From Pseudomonadota bacterium (GTDB lineage Bacteria; Pseudomonadota; Alphaproteobacteria; Acetobacterales; Acetobacteraceae): a stretch of 64,000 nucleotides of DNA. The stretch lies in NCBI GenBank assembly GCA_019351895.1, contig JABBOH010000011.1:50344-114343 (forward strand), given 5' to 3'. Each line of letters begins with the position of its first letter. Within the stretch, counting starts at the first letter, position 1. The notes under the pieces are model-generated. The model did no database searches. It saw only the letters and a list, made by a program, of their open reading frames with translations, and was not told where the DNA came from. The translations under genes and the position numbers were made by a program. Shown piece by piece: positions 27,428 to 36,251 of this stretch.

Positions 27428-28545
27428 GCGATATTCCGGCGCCTTCGACGGCTTTTTCCCGCCTCAGGCGCGCCGCGAAGCCTCGCCCCGAACGTCTGAC
27501 CTCCTTCTTCGAGTTCTGGCCCGGCTGGATCGCCTACGCCCCGATCGCGCTGCAATGGATCGGCCTCGGCATCCGCTATGGCAACCCGATCCTCGCGACC
27601 GCCGCGAACCCCCGGATCGAAGCCGGCGGACTGTGCGGCGAATCGAAGCAGTCGATCCTCGACCAGATCGCCGGACCGGCACGGGACTGGATCGCGCCCT
27701 ATACCGTCGCCGCGACCGGCGCCTTCGCGGAGTCGGATGATCTGAGCATCGCAGAAGCCGCGATGGCCGCCTCGGGCCTCTCCTTCCCACTCGTGGTCAA
27801 GCCCGATATCGGCTGCAACGGCACGGGCGTCTGTCTCGTCGACAACCGCGCCGACCTCGCGCGCTATCTCGCAGCCTTCCCGCGCCTCACCCGCTTCATG
27901 CTCCAGGCGCTCATCCCGCATGAGGCCGAAGCCGGGATCTTCTACATCCGCCGGCCCGGCGAGAAGACCGGCACCATCACCTCGGTAACGTTGAAATCCT
28001 CGCCGGTCGTGGTCGGGGACGGCCGGTCGAACTTGCGGCAGCTCATCATGGCCGAGCCCCGCTGCGCCCAGGTGCCGCATCTCTATCTGCCGCGGCTCGC
28101 GGCGCGGCTGCATGAGGTGCCGGCGACCGGCGAGCGCGTGAAGCTCGTCTTCGTCGGCAACCACTGCAAGGGCTCGACCTTCCGGAACGGCGCCAAGCTC
28201 GTGACGCCCGAGCTTTCGGCCCGCATCGAGATGATCGCCCGCGCGATCCCGGACTTCCATTTCGGGCGGTTCGACATCCGCTATGAATCCCCCGGGGCGC
28301 TGCGGGCCGGAGAGGGCTTCAGCATCATCGAGATCAACGGCGTGGGCTCGGAGGCAACCCACATCTGGGACCCGCAGACGACGCTCACCGAGGCCTACCG
28401 CGCGCAATTCTTCCACTACCGCGCCGCGTTCCAGATCGCCGCCGCCAACCGCGCGCTTGGTCACCGGCCCACCGACTTCTTCACGCTGTTCCGCATGTGG
28501 CGGCAGCAGAAGCGGTTGCTGGCCGCCTATCCCGTCAACGACTGA
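27424..28545 (+). CDS. ATP-grasp domain protein of unknown substrate
   Basis: FPLVVKPDIGCNGTGVCLV, FMLQALIPHEAEAGIFYIRRPGE, EGFSIIEINGVGSEATHIWDP; GTG start overlaps the DedA stop (GTGA). Confidence 0.8.
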   Translation: MSDIPAPSTAFSRLRRAAKPRPERLTSFFEFWPGWIAYAPIALQWIGLGIRYGNPILATAANPRIEAGGLCGESKQSILDQIAGPARDWIAPYTVAATGAFAESDDLSIAEAAMAASGLSFPLVVKPDIGCNGTGVCLVDNRADLARYLAAFPRLTRFMLQALIPHEAEAGIFYIRRPGEKTGTITSVTLKSSPVVVGDGRSNLRQLIMAEPRCAQVPHLYLPRLAARLHEVPATGERVKLVFVGNHCKGSTFRNGAKLVTPELSARIEMIARAIPDFHFGRFDIRYESPGALRAGEGFSIIEINGVGSEATHIWDPQTTLTEAYRAQFFHYRAAFQIAAANRALGHRPTDFFTLFRMWRQQKRLLAAYPVND

Positions 28546-28567
28546 CGCCCGCCGGGTCCGCATCGCA

Positions 28568-29326
28568 GTGGCCGCGTCGCCTAAATCGCGCCGCGTCCGC
28601 GCCGACCGGCTGTTGCTGGATCGGGGCCTCGTCGACAGCCCCGAGCGCGCCCGCGCCGTCATCATGGCGGGGCAGGCCTTCCACGACACCCGCCGCATCG
28701 ACAAGGCGGGCGACCTGCTCCCCGACGATGCGGCCGTCACGCTCAAGGGTCAGGACCACCCTTGGGTTTCGCGCGGCGGGCTGAAGCTCGCACACGGTCT
28801 TGCACATTTCGGCGTGTCGGCCGAGGGCCGCGTCTGCCTCGACATCGGCGCTTCGACCGGCGGCTTCACGGATGTCCTGCTCGGGCACGGCGCGGCGCGC
28901 GTCTATGCGGTGGATGTCGGCCACGGGCAGCTTGCCTGGAAGCTCCGCAACGACAGTCGTGTGGCGGTGCGGGAGCGGACGAATGCCAGGCTGTTGACGG
29001 CGTCACGGGTGCCGGAGCCGGTGGAGGCGCTTGTCTGCGATGCGAGCTTCATCGGATTGCGGGCGGTGCTGCCCGCGCCGCTTGGCCTCTGCGCGCCGGG
29101 GGCCTGGGCGATCGCGCTCATCAAGCCCCAGTTCGAGGCGGCGTTCCAGGATATCGGGCCGCGCGGCGTGGTGACCGACGCCGGTCTTCGCGCGGCGATC
29201 TGCGCGGACATCAGTGCGTGGTGGTCAGGCCTGCCCGGCTGGGAGGTGCTGGGCGTCACCGAGAGCCCGATAACAGGGCCCGAGGGTAACCACGAGTATC
29301 TGATCGGAGCCGTGCGCGCGCCCTAG
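28568..29326 (+). CDS. tlyA: TlyA family RNA methyltransferase (S4 domain)
   Basis: S4 RADRLLLDRGLVDSPERARAVIMAG; CLDIGASTGGFTDVLLGHGAARVYAVDVGHGQLAWKLRND; GTG start. Confidence 0.92.
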   Translation: MAASPKSRRVRADRLLLDRGLVDSPERARAVIMAGQAFHDTRRIDKAGDLLPDDAAVTLKGQDHPWVSRGGLKLAHGLAHFGVSAEGRVCLDIGASTGGFTDVLLGHGAARVYAVDVGHGQLAWKLRNDSRVAVRERTNARLLTASRVPEPVEALVCDASFIGLRAVLPAPLGLCAPGAWAIALIKPQFEAAFQDIGPRGVVTDAGLRAAICADISAWWSGLPGWEVLGVTESPITGPEGNHEYLIGAVRAP

Positions 29327-29331
29327 GGCCC

Positions 29332-29508
29332 TCAGGGCGCGCTGTTGCAGTTCTCCCCGGAGCCACCGAAAGGGATGTCGTCGGCACCGCCGACCGCCGA
29401 TACATCGTCCAGAAGCGACCAGACGCGATGCGCTTCCAACGGCGCTGTCGGGTCGTTCAGAATCCGGTCCAACTCCTCAAGCTTCCACCCAATCGTCCGC
29501 TGTATCAT
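29332..29508 (-). CDS. Candidate small ORF (58 aa), convergent with tlyA
   Basis: Hand translation: MIQRTIGWKLEELDRILNDPTAPLEAHRVWSLLDDVSAVGGADDIPFGGSGENCNSAP*; below the supplied ORF cutoff. Confidence 0.45.
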   Translation of the reverse strand: MIQRTIGWKLEELDRILNDPTAPLEAHRVWSLLDDVSAVGGADDIPFGGSGENCNSAP

Positions 29509-29633
29509 CACAATCCACCGCTGCTATCCGTCTGCGGAAGCAGGTAAGTGCTTCAATCGCAGAACACATGGTGAATATTGGGATTAGTCCGAGCTTCTTC
29601 CAGAGGTTCAGCCTCAGGATCCTGTCACATATC

Positions 29634-30869
29634 CTACACAGATGAGAGGATGGCAGGCGCCAGCGCGGGGTCCTTGGCCGCCGGATGGGCGGGATTGCGG
29701 AAACGCAGCTCGCCCTCCGCCACGGCATCGGGTCCGGTGAGGCCGAACATCTCCATCCGGCTGTAGCAGGTGACAGCGACCACAGCGGAAGCCCCGCCGC
29801 AGGTCATGAAGTGGCGCGCCGCGCCCTCCAGCTCCAGGCTCTCGCGCAGGACGCGCCACTCCCCGCGGTCGATATCCTCGAGAAAGAGCGACAGCACCGC
29901 CGGCCGGGTGCCCGAAACACGGTCAGGGGCCAGCCGGTCGAGATGGGCACGGATGACGCCGGCCACCTCGTTCCGCCGCCCCGCCCGCGCCGCCATGGCC
30001 CAGACGCCGTCGGCGCAGGCCGACACCGATAGATGCGCCTCGGGGCCGAATTCGCGGCGCAGCCGCGTCATCAGGCCGTCGACCGTGGGGCTCGACCCGG
30101 ACATCGCGAGCGGCTCCACCCGGAGCACCGCGATCTCGTCCTGGTCCAGGCGCGTCCCCGTCTCCAGCATCGCCAGCACGCGCCGCTGCAGCGTCTCGAG
30201 CAGATCGTCGCGGCCGTCGCGCAGGCCGCGCGCCAAGGTCATCTTGAGCAGGTAGCGGCCCGGACGCGCGCCGAGCCATCGCTTCATCTGGCCTTCGATA
30301 CGGTCGCAGAACTGCGCCCAGGCGCGGCGATGGATGTCACGGCCCGCCTCCGCCGAGATCGTTTCGCAGACGCATTCCATCTCGACGCCGTCCCGTACGA
30401 GCACGAAATCATGCAGCGTGCCCTGCTCCAGGCCAGTGAAGGACACGCCGAACCCGCGCGCCTGATTGAGCGCCGCGGTGCGGAACAGGTGGAAGATATC
30501 GACGAGACTGCCTTCGCCGCGCAGCGCTGCCTGCAGGCGCTCGCGCAGCCGTGCCGCGCCCGCCGCCGTGAGGGTCTGGATTGTGGCGACGATCTCCTCG
30601 ACGATCGCATGCAGCTTCTGCTCGGCGACGGATGGTGGCGTGGGTCTTTTCGGCCGCATCCGCTCAAGCGCCAGTTCCAGCGCATGACGCTGCTTGAGCA
30701 CCCCGCCGAGCCGATTGGTTGCCGCCGACCGCGCCGCGATGTCAGCCAGCCGCGCCGCCCAGAGATCCTGGCCGACGAACACGATGAACTGCTCGATGGG
30801 CGAGAGCGCTGTGACAGGAAACTCCCGGCCCGTCTGCTTCAGATTTTCCGGGGATAGGGTGCGTGTCAT
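29634..30869 (-). CDS. Conserved-looking hypothetical protein (411 aa)
   Basis: Long ORF with protein-like composition and a plausible start; I recognise no family. Confidence 0.65.
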   Translation of the reverse strand: MTRTLSPENLKQTGREFPVTALSPIEQFIVFVGQDLWAARLADIAARSAATNRLGGVLKQRHALELALERMRPKRPTPPSVAEQKLHAIVEEIVATIQTLTAAGAARLRERLQAALRGEGSLVDIFHLFRTAALNQARGFGVSFTGLEQGTLHDFVLVRDGVEMECVCETISAEAGRDIHRRAWAQFCDRIEGQMKRWLGARPGRYLLKMTLARGLRDGRDDLLETLQRRVLAMLETGTRLDQDEIAVLRVEPLAMSGSSPTVDGLMTRLRREFGPEAHLSVSACADGVWAMAARAGRRNEVAGVIRAHLDRLAPDRVSGTRPAVLSLFLEDIDRGEWRVLRESLELEGAARHFMTCGGASAVVAVTCYSRMEMFGLTGPDAVAEGELRFRNPAHPAAKDPALAPAILSSV

Positions 30870-30962
30870 AAATCACGAATACGCGATGGCACACCCGCTC
30901 TCAATCGCGTCATGCGTCACAGAATTGTGATGGCGGGCTGAGGCTGGACCGGAACCGACGCC

Positions 30963-32036
30963 TCAGGGGTTCTGCGCGCGGTGCCGCAGGAGATGGTCCG
31001 CCAGAGCGCACGCCACCATCGCCTCGCCGACCGGCACGGCGCGGATGCCGACGCAGGGGTCATGGCGCCCCTGGGTCGACACCTCCGTTTCGTGGCCGGC
31101 GTCGTTGATCGAACGGCGGGGCGTGAGGATGGAGCTTGTCGGCTTCACCGCGAAGCGCGCGACGATGGGCTGGCCGGAGGAGATGCCGCCAAGCACGCCG
31201 CCCGCGTGGTTCGAGAGGAAGACAGGCTCACCATCCGGCCCGATGCGCATCTCGTCCGCGTTGGCCTCGCCGCGAAGCCGGGCGGCGGCGAACCCGTCGC
31301 CGATCTCGACGCCCTTGACGGCGTTGATGCTCATGAGCGCCGCGGCGATTTCGGCGTCGAGCTTGGCGTAGATCGGCGCGCCGAGGCCGGGCGGCACGCC
31401 CTCCGCCACGATTTCGATCACGGCGCCGATGGAGGAGCCCTCCTTCCGGATGGCGGTGAGTTCCGTCTCCCAAGCGGCGGCGGTGACGGGATCGGGGCAG
31501 AAGAATGCGTTCGCCTCGACCGCCGCCCAGTCCCACCGCTCGGGGGCGACCGCATGCTCCCCCATCGCCACCATGGCGCCGCGAATGACGACGCCGTTAC
31601 CCAGCACCTTGCGGGCGACAGCGCCGGCGGCGACCCGCATCGCTGTCTCGCGCGCCGAGGACCGGCCGCCTCCCCGGTAGTCCCGGATGCCGTATTTCAG
31701 CTGGTAAGTCAGATCGGCATGGCCGGGGCGGTAGCTGCGGGCGATGTTGCTGTAATCCTTCGACCGCTGATCGACATTGTCGATCACCAGTGCGATGGGC
31801 GTGCCGGTGGTCTGCCCCTCGAAGACGCCGGAGAGGATGCGGACCTGATCGGGCTCCTGCCGCTGCGTCGTGAAGCGCGATTGCCCGGGCCTGCGGCGGT
31901 CGAGATAGGGCTGGATATCCGCCTCGGTGAGCGGGATGCGCGGCGGGCACCCGTCGATCACGCAGCCGATAGCGGGCCCGTGGCTCTCGCCCCAGGTGGT
32001 GACGCGGAACAGATGGCCGAAGGTGTTGTGCGACAC
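30963..32036 (-). CDS. aroC: Chorismate synthase
   Basis: [71 protein letters not shown]. Confidence 0.98.
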   Translation of the reverse strand: MSHNTFGHLFRVTTWGESHGPAIGCVIDGCPPRIPLTEADIQPYLDRRRPGQSRFTTQRQEPDQVRILSGVFEGQTTGTPIALVIDNVDQRSKDYSNIARSYRPGHADLTYQLKYGIRDYRGGGRSSARETAMRVAAGAVARKVLGNGVVIRGAMVAMGEHAVAPERWDWAAVEANAFFCPDPVTAAAWETELTAIRKEGSSIGAVIEIVAEGVPPGLGAPIYAKLDAEIAAALMSINAVKGVEIGDGFAAARLRGEANADEMRIGPDGEPVFLSNHAGGVLGGISSGQPIVARFAVKPTSSILTPRRSINDAGHETEVSTQGRHDPCVGIRAVPVGEAMVACALADHLLRHRAQNP

Positions 32037-32075
32037 GCGCGGCGCTCCGCCGGGGCTCGGCCCCCGCTTTCCCAG

Positions 32076-32930
32076 TTATCCGATGACGGTCGCGATATCG
32101 GGCGCGGCCGGGTTCTTCATGCCGACGACGTGGTAGCCGCAGTCGACGTGATGGATCTCGCCGGTGACGCCGGCGCCGAGTTGCGACAACAGATAGAGAC
32201 CGGACCCGCCGACCTCCTCCGTCGTCACGTTGCGGCCGAGCGGCGCGTTAAGCTCGTTCCACTTCAGGATGTAGCGGAAATCGCCGATGCCGCTCGCGGC
32301 CAGCGTCTTGATCGGACCTGCGCTGATCGCATTCACCCGGATGTTGCGCTCGCCAAGATCGGCCGCGAGATAGCGCACCGAGGCTTCCAGCGCCGCCTTG
32401 GCCACACCCATCACGTTATAGTGAGGCATCACGCGCTCGGCCCCCAGATAGGTGAGCGTCAGCATCGAGCCGCCGTCATTCATGATGCGCTCGGCACGCT
32501 GGCAGACGGCGACGAAGCTGTAGCAGGAGATGTCGAGCGCCTGCAGGAAGGCGGCGCGCGGGGTGTCGAGATAGCGGCCGCGCAGATAGGCCTTGTCGGC
32601 CCAGCCGATGGCATGGACCAGGAAGTCGATCTTGCCCCAGCGCTTCTCGACCTCGGCGAAAGCCGCGTCGATGCTTGCCTCGTCGCCGACGTCGCAGGGC
32701 AGAACAAGATCCGATCCGACGCTCTGGGCCAGCGGCCGCACCCGCTTCTCCAGCGCCTCGCCCTGATAGGTGAAGGCGATCTCGGCCCCCTGCGCCGCAC
32801 AGGCAGCCGCGATGCCCCAGGCGATCGACCGGTCGTTGGCGACACCCATGACGACGCCGCGCTTCCCGGACATGAGCGCGCCCCGGGCGGGTTGGGGGGC
32901 TGGCCGGGCGGCTGAGGCATCAGAAGACAT
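32076..32930 (-). CDS. fabI: Enoyl-[acyl-carrier-protein] reductase (NADH)
   Basis: GKRGVVMGVANDRSIAWGIAAACAAQGAEIAFTYQ, YNVMGVAKAALEASVRYLA, INAISAGPIKTLAASGI. Confidence 0.96.
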   Translation of the reverse strand: MSSDASAARPAPQPARGALMSGKRGVVMGVANDRSIAWGIAAACAAQGAEIAFTYQGEALEKRVRPLAQSVGSDLVLPCDVGDEASIDAAFAEVEKRWGKIDFLVHAIGWADKAYLRGRYLDTPRAAFLQALDISCYSFVAVCQRAERIMNDGGSMLTLTYLGAERVMPHYNVMGVAKAALEASVRYLAADLGERNIRVNAISAGPIKTLAASGIGDFRYILKWNELNAPLGRNVTTEEVGGSGLYLLSQLGAGVTGEIHHVDCGYHVVGMKNPAAPDIATVIG

Positions 32931-33070
32931 GCTGGACCTCTTCGGGCTAGACGGTTCGAGACAGGGCAAGCAATGCACGGCGGCAGAGCCAGGTCCGGGC
33001 GGAGAGGCCTCCTGACACAAGCGCCCCCCGACCGACAAGGGGCCGCAAGGACGAAGCCGGTTCCCCGCCC

Positions 33071-33117
33071 GCGCGGGCCACCTTGGCCGCAGGGGCCGCG
33101 CGGGCCACAATGGCCGC
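33071..33117. repeat. Two tandem imperfect 20-bp copies of GCGCGGGCCA-N3-TGGCCGC, each with palindromic arms
   Basis: 33071-33090 gcgcgggccaccttggccgc and 33098-33117 gcgcgggccacaatggccgc; arms GGCCA/TGGCC identical, 3-nt loops differ. Confidence 0.7.
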
Positions 33118-33140
33118 TCAGCCCAAGGACCCCGAGGCCC

Positions 33141-33743
33141 ATGACCCTTTCGCCGCTGCCCAGCACCGACCCCTTCGCGCTCCTCACATCCTGGCTCGCG
33201 GACGCCCGGCGCACCGAGATCAACGATTCAAACGCGATGACGCTGGCGACCATCGGATCGGATGGCGCGCCGGATGCCAGGATCGTGCTGCTAAAGGGCC
33301 ATGATGAGCGCGGCCTCGTTTTCTACACGAATTACGAGAGCCGTAAGGGGGAAGAACTCGCAGTCGACCCACGGGCGACGTTGGTTTTTCACTGGAAGTC
33401 GCTGCAGCGGCAGGTCCGCGTGGAAGGCCGGACCGAGCGCGTGTCGCCCGAGGAGGCGGACGCCTACTTCGCCTCCCGCCCCCGCCTCTCCAAGATCGGC
33501 GCCTGGGCCTCCGACCAATCCCGCCCGCTGGCCGAGCGGGCGGAGCTTGAGCGCCGGCTGGCAGAGGCCGAGGCCCGCTTCCCGGGGGATGACGTGCCGC
33601 GCCCTCCGCACTGGTCGGGCTACCGTCTGGTGCCGCAGCGTTTCGAATTCTGGCGCGAGATGCCCTATCGGCTGCATGACCGGCTGGTCTTCAGCCGCAG
33701 CGGCGCCGGAGCGCCCTGGTCGACCAGCCGCCTCTTTCCCTGA
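33141..33743 (+). CDS. pdxH: Pyridoxamine 5'-phosphate oxidase
   Basis: NAMTLATIGSDGAPDARIVLLKG, GLVFYTNYESRKGEELA, C-terminal RLHDRLVFSR...PWSTSRLFP. Confidence 0.96.
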   Translation: MTLSPLPSTDPFALLTSWLADARRTEINDSNAMTLATIGSDGAPDARIVLLKGHDERGLVFYTNYESRKGEELAVDPRATLVFHWKSLQRQVRVEGRTERVSPEEADAYFASRPRLSKIGAWASDQSRPLAERAELERRLAEAEARFPGDDVPRPPHWSGYRLVPQRFEFWREMPYRLHDRLVFSRSGAGAPWSTSRLFP

Positions 33744-33814
33744 GCGCGGCCATGCTACAATAGGCGGGATAGTTTAGCCGGAACGACGACGAGCTAGCTA
33801 CAGTAGAGGCCGGA

Positions 33815-34705
33815 ATGACGGGGACGGACGAAACGAGCATGGCGATCCGCAAGCTGATCCTGCTTCTGAACGAAACCGCGGCCGGCAAGGCGGCGCTCGA
33901 CGCCGCGCTCGACGCCGCGCGAATCTGGAACGCGCATCTCACCGTGCTGCATGTTCGCGTCGATGCGCGGGACGTGGCGCCCCTGGCGGGCGAAGGCCTC
34001 TCGGGCGCCATGATCGAGGACATGATGGTCGCGACCGAGAAGGAGAGCGCGGTCCGCGCCCATGACGTGCGGGTCCTGTTCGAGCATGCTGTCGCGATGC
34101 ATGGGGTGACGGTCGGCGAGCCGCGCACCGGCAACGGCGGTCCGACCGCCAACTTCGTCTCGGTCGCCGGGCGCGAGGAGGAGATCCTGGCGCAGCAATC
34201 CCGCCTCGCCGATCTGGCGGTCATTCCCCACCCCGAGGCCGGGCAGGACGTCTCCTCCTCCGACGCGCTGCATGCGGTGCTGTTCGATTCCGGGCGGCCT
34301 GTCCTGCTATCGCCGGCGGTGGCACCCCGCAGCATCGGCCAGCGGATCTGCGTCGGCTGGAATGGCACAGCCGAATCCTCGGCCGCCGTACAGGCAGCGA
34401 TCCCCTGGATGAAGCGCGCGGAGATCGTCCGCATCCTCACCTCGGAGGATTACCAGCGGCGCGGACCCGACGCGGCCGACCTGCAGGCCTATCTCGCCCT
34501 GCACGACATCCACACGGAAATCGCGACGTTCCGGCCGATCGACAAATCCGTGGGCGCTGGGCTGCTGGGCGCGGCGCGGGAATTCGGCGCCGACCTGCTC
34601 TCGATGGGCGCCTATTCGCATTCCCGCCTGCGTCAGCTGATCCTCGGCGGGGTCACCCGGCACATCCTGGAAAACGCCGACCTGCCGGTGCTGATGAGCC
34701 GTTAG
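33815..34705 (+). CDS. Universal stress protein (UspA) family, tandem domain
   Basis: ILLLNETAAGKAALDAALDAARIWNAHLTVLHV; C-terminal LLSMGAYSHSRLRQLILGGVTRHILENADLPVLMSR. Confidence 0.9.
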   Translation: MTGTDETSMAIRKLILLLNETAAGKAALDAALDAARIWNAHLTVLHVRVDARDVAPLAGEGLSGAMIEDMMVATEKESAVRAHDVRVLFEHAVAMHGVTVGEPRTGNGGPTANFVSVAGREEEILAQQSRLADLAVIPHPEAGQDVSSSDALHAVLFDSGRPVLLSPAVAPRSIGQRICVGWNGTAESSAAVQAAIPWMKRAEIVRILTSEDYQRRGPDAADLQAYLALHDIHTEIATFRPIDKSVGAGLLGAAREFGADLLSMGAYSHSRLRQLILGGVTRHILENADLPVLMSR

Positions 34706-35355
34706 GGCGGGACCAGCCGGTAGACCGTCACCGGGCGCGTCTCGGCGTCCTCCAGCTCCAGCGTCGTCGGCACCGTCATTCGCGCCACGACCTCCATGCC
34801 CTCGCGCGGCAGGTAGGCGCGGCCCGGATCGGCGATCCACACCTCGGCCCCGCCAGCGGCCATCGCCCGCAGCCAGGGCAGGATGTGGCCGGTCATCGGC
34901 GCCTCGTAGCAGACGTCTCCGCAAAGGATGACATCCCAGCGGCAGGCGTCGCCCACCACGTCGCGTGTCTCGGCGTGGATGCTCACGCCATTGGTCCGGG
35001 CATTCAGCAGCGCCGAGGCCGTCGCGAGCGGGTCGATCTCGGCGGCTTCCACCAGCGCCGCGCCCGCCTTCGCGCAGGCGATGGCCGCAAGCCCGCAACC
35101 GGCCGCGAAGTCGAGCACGCGCCGTCCCCGGACGTGCTCCGGACTGTCGAGCACGATCCGCGCCAGCGCCTGGCTGCCGGGCCAGGCGAAGGCCCAGAAC
35201 GGCGGCTCGATCCCGCGCTCGGCGAGCCACGCCTCGGTCGCCTGCCAGATGGGCGTGATCTCGGTCGCGAGGTGCAGCAGGATTTCCGGCACGATCGCGG
35301 CGCGCGACAGCTTGGTGTGACGGCGCAGAAACGCCTCCCGGGTGTCGGCGGTCAA
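34702..35355 (-). CDS. Class I SAM methyltransferase, ETFB lysine methyltransferase/Nnt1-like
   Basis: PPFWAFAWPGSQALARIVLDSPEHVRGRRVLDFAAGCGLAAIACAKAGAALVEAAEIDPLA; start placed at TTG 35355 overlapping the ubiA stop. Confidence 0.8.
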   Translation of the reverse strand: MTADTREAFLRRHTKLSRAAIVPEILLHLATEITPIWQATEAWLAERGIEPPFWAFAWPGSQALARIVLDSPEHVRGRRVLDFAAGCGLAAIACAKAGAALVEAAEIDPLATASALLNARTNGVSIHAETRDVVGDACRWDVILCGDVCYEAPMTGHILPWLRAMAAGGAEVWIADPGRAYLPREGMEVVARMTVPTTLELEDAETRPVTVYRLVPP

Positions 35356-36251
35356 AGCCGCCCGGCCACCAGCGCCAGCCCGACCGCCAGCCCGACCCAC
35401 TTGTTGCTCTTGAACAGCGCGAGACAGAGCCCCGGGTCGTTCACGTCGAGCGCCCGGATTTGGCGCGCGAGCAGCGCCGCCGGCAGGATCAGCACGACGA
35501 GGAACCACATCGACAGCCCGGCGAGCAGCCCGGCCGCCACGAGGAGCGCGACCGTCAGCGCGAAGCAGACCGCGAGAAACGGACCCGAGGTCTCGGCGAA
35601 TAACCGCGCGGTGGAGCGGACGCCCACCAGCGCGTCGTCCTCGCGGTCCTGATGCGCGTAGATCGTGTCGTAGCCCAGGATCCAGAAGAAGACCGCGGCG
35701 TAGAGCAGCAGCGCGGCGGTGTCGAACTGACGGGTGGCGGCGACGTAGCCCAGCGGCGCGCCGAAGCCGAAGGTGATGCCGAGCATCGCTTGCGGCCACC
35801 AGGTCACGCGTTTGGCCGCCGGATAGAGCGCCATCAGTATCAGCGACGACGCCCCCAGGATCTGCGCCTGCCAGTTGAGGCTCAGCAGGATCGCGAGGCC
35901 GATGCAAAGCAGCCCCGCCAGAAACGCCAGAGCCTGACGGACGGAGAGCGCGCCCGAGGCCAGCGGCCGCCCCGCGGTGCGCTCCACCAGCCGGTCGATC
36001 TTGCGGTCCCAGATGTCGTTCACGACGCAGCCGGCGCTGCGCATCACAACGGAGCCGATGCCGAACAACACGATCAGCCGGACCGTCTCGGGCCAGGGTG
36101 CGCGGCCCAGCAGGATGCTCCACGATCCGGGCAGAAACAGCAGCCACGCGCCGATCGGCCGGTCGAGCCGTGCCAGGATCGCATAGGGCGCGACCGCCGC
36201 GGGCAGCTTGCCGACCCAGCCTTCACGTTGGATATCTGTGTGCGCCGTCAT
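35352..36251 (-). CDS. ubiA: 4-hydroxybenzoate polyprenyltransferase
   Basis: RLDRPIGAWLLFLPGSW, SAGCVVNDIWDRKIDRLVERTAGRPLASG, YDTIYAHQDREDDALVGVRSTARLF. Confidence 0.96.
   Translation of the reverse strand: MTAHTDIQREGWVGKLPAAVAPYAILARLDRPIGAWLLFLPGSWSILLGRAPWPETVRLIVLFGIGSVVMRSAGCVVNDIWDRKIDRLVERTAGRPLASGALSVRQALAFLAGLLCIGLAILLSLNWQAQILGASSLILMALYPAAKRVTWWPQAMLGITFGFGAPLGYVAATRQFDTAALLLYAAVFFWILGYDTIYAHQDREDDALVGVRSTARLFAETSGPFLAVCFALTVALLVAAGLLAGLSMWFLVVLILPAALLARQIRALDVNDPGLCLALFKSNKWVGLAVGLALVAGRL

Noticed and set aside
30917-30930. TCACA-GAAT-TGTGA upstream of the 411-aa ORF as a CRP/FNR-type site
   Set aside because: Arms are in the opposite orientation and spacing to the TGTGA-N6-TCACA consensus; a single short dyad with no further support.
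32052-32064. GGGGC-TCG-GCCCC hairpin between fabI and aroC as a terminator
   Set aside because: Short stem with no T-tract on the minus strand where both genes are read; common by chance at this GC content.
30981-32915. 644-aa plus-strand ORF across aroC and fabI
   Set aside because: Antisense to two unmistakable housekeeping genes; no domain sense in the translation.
34702-36147. 481-aa minus-strand ORF as one protein
   Set aside because: The first half is out-of-frame ubiA; only the C-terminal part from 35355 is a recognisable methyltransferase.
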